DNA of 14,217 nucleotides from Chloroflexota bacterium (GTDB lineage: Bacteria > Chloroflexota > Limnocylindria > Limnocylindrales > CSP1-4). The notes under the pieces were generated by a model that was given only the letters and a program-made list of their open reading frames with translations, did not search any database and was not told the DNA's origin. The stretch is from NCBI GenBank assembly GCA_013695255.1, contig JACDAV010000058.1:1-14217 (forward strand), read 5' to 3'. Positions 13,615 through 14,217 of this stretch are shown piece by piece. The position numbers and the translations under genes were made by a program. Within the stretch, counting starts at the first letter, position 1, and every line of letters starts with the position of its first letter.

Positions 13615-13770
13615 ATGCTGTGTCCGGACGGAGTGACGCCTGTCACGCGACTGAAACCGCCCGCATCCGGGCAACGGCTCGGCGGAGTCCGCCGATCGCT
13701 ACGATGAACGGGCAAGGTGACGATTCCTCGCGTGATGACCGTGACGCCTGCTCGATAAAGGAGACGACAC

Positions 13771-14133
13771 ATGACCACCCGCAGCACCACAGACTTCGCC
13801 GCGGACAGCGCCGAGAGCACGGACGGCGCATCGGTCCGGCAGACGGCGGGTGAGGTCGCGGCCAACGTTCGCGGCGCAGCCGAAACCGTCGCCGCGCACC
13901 TGCCTGAGGCCGCCGCCCAGACCCGGGCCGCGGTGGACGAGGCGGCGAGGCGGATCGAGAGCGGCTCGGACGAGATGCTGACCGCCGGGACGACGCTGTC
14001 GCTGGGGATCGCGATTGGGATGCTCGTCGGCGGGGCTCCACGAATCCTCGTGGCCCTGGCGCTCATCCCCGCAGCCGCGATGGGACTCGCCATCCTCGAC
14101 CGCAACAGCCGCAGCTCGACCTCGAAGCTCTAG
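13771..14133 (+). CDS. Small membrane-anchored protein with amphipathic helix
   Basis: The ATG is preceded by AAAGGAGACGACAC, a near-consensus ribosome binding site, and gives 120 residues. Residues 20-70 are an Ala/Glu/Arg-rich helix (VRQTAGEVAANVRGAAETV, AAAQTRAAVDEAARRIESG) with apolipophorin/YtxH-like spacing. Residues 73-102 form two closely spaced hydrophobic segments (TLSLGIAIGMLVGG and ILVALALIPAAAMGLAIL). The C-terminus is basic and Ser-rich. The layout resembles small DUF883/YtxH-type membrane stress proteins but with the order adapted; no family is claimed. It stands about 200 bases after the small charged protein gene on the same strand, separated by a hairpin, so it probably has its own promoter. 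Confidence 0.75.
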   Translation: MTTRSTTDFAADSAESTDGASVRQTAGEVAANVRGAAETVAAHLPEAAAQTRAAVDEAARRIESGSDEMLTAGTTLSLGIAIGMLVGGAPRILVALALIPAAAMGLAILDRNSRSSTSKL

Positions 14134-14217
14134 TCGCGCCGCTCCGATCGCGCGCCGGGGCCCTTCTTGGCGTGCCGGCGTTCGCTCAGGCGCCGCGCCC
14201 CAGGGCGTCGCCTGATC

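Noticed and set aside
1..14217. CRISPR arrays or transposase-bearing insertion sequences
   Set aside because: No regularly spaced repeats, no terminal inverted repeats around a transposase, and no transposase motifs were seen.

Overview
The window is high-GC, densely coded bacterial DNA. Gene content (a class A PBP ending in a Pro/Thr/Asp tail, an AI-2E permease, a GlsB-type membrane protein, an RsbR/RsbS/RsbT partner-switch module, a PRC-barrel/DUF2382 protein and a very large AAA-LuxR regulator) suits a soil or sediment Chloroflexota or deep-branching actinobacterial lineage. The phylum is inference only; there is no rRNA or marker gene to settle it.

Left region (1-3756), all on the plus strand: the 3' end of a penicillin-binding protein, an AI-2E family permease, a tiny lipoprotein with a 27-bp tandem repeat, a GlsB/YeaQ-type membrane protein, a perfect intrinsic-terminator hairpin, an SRPBCC (polyketide cyclase/dehydrase-like) protein, and a degenerate HAD-like protein.

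Middle region (about 3917-13224): this ~9.3 kb stretch is bounded by a 24-bp perfect direct repeat (3917-3940 and 13201-13224). Just inside each copy lies a pair of TGACCACCT direct repeats, and a decayed tyrosine integrase gene abuts the left end. I read this as an old integrated element with attL/attR-like ends. From left to right it holds the integrase remnant, a frameshifted remnant of a secreted Ig-like repeat protein, an rsbR-rsbS-rsbT operon, a translationally coupled pair of small genes, a PRC-barrel/DUF2382 stress protein, a large AAA-ATPase LuxR regulator, and a secreted protein with its own terminator. All protein genes in this region except the LuxR gene are on the minus strand.

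Right region (13225-14217): a small, highly charged hydrophilin-like protein, a strong hairpin, and a small membrane-anchored protein with an excellent ribosome binding site.

The shared theme is envelope and general stress. The cargo supplies a signalling module (RsbR/S/T), a stress protein and a transcriptional regulator, and is surrounded by small stress-type membrane and hydrophilic proteins. No sigma factor, RsbU/RsbW or other output partner is in view, so the target of the switch must lie elsewhere. Stretches with no intact gene are 3757-5268 (remnants and hairpins only) and 12375-13375 (nothing recognisable except the right-end repeats).
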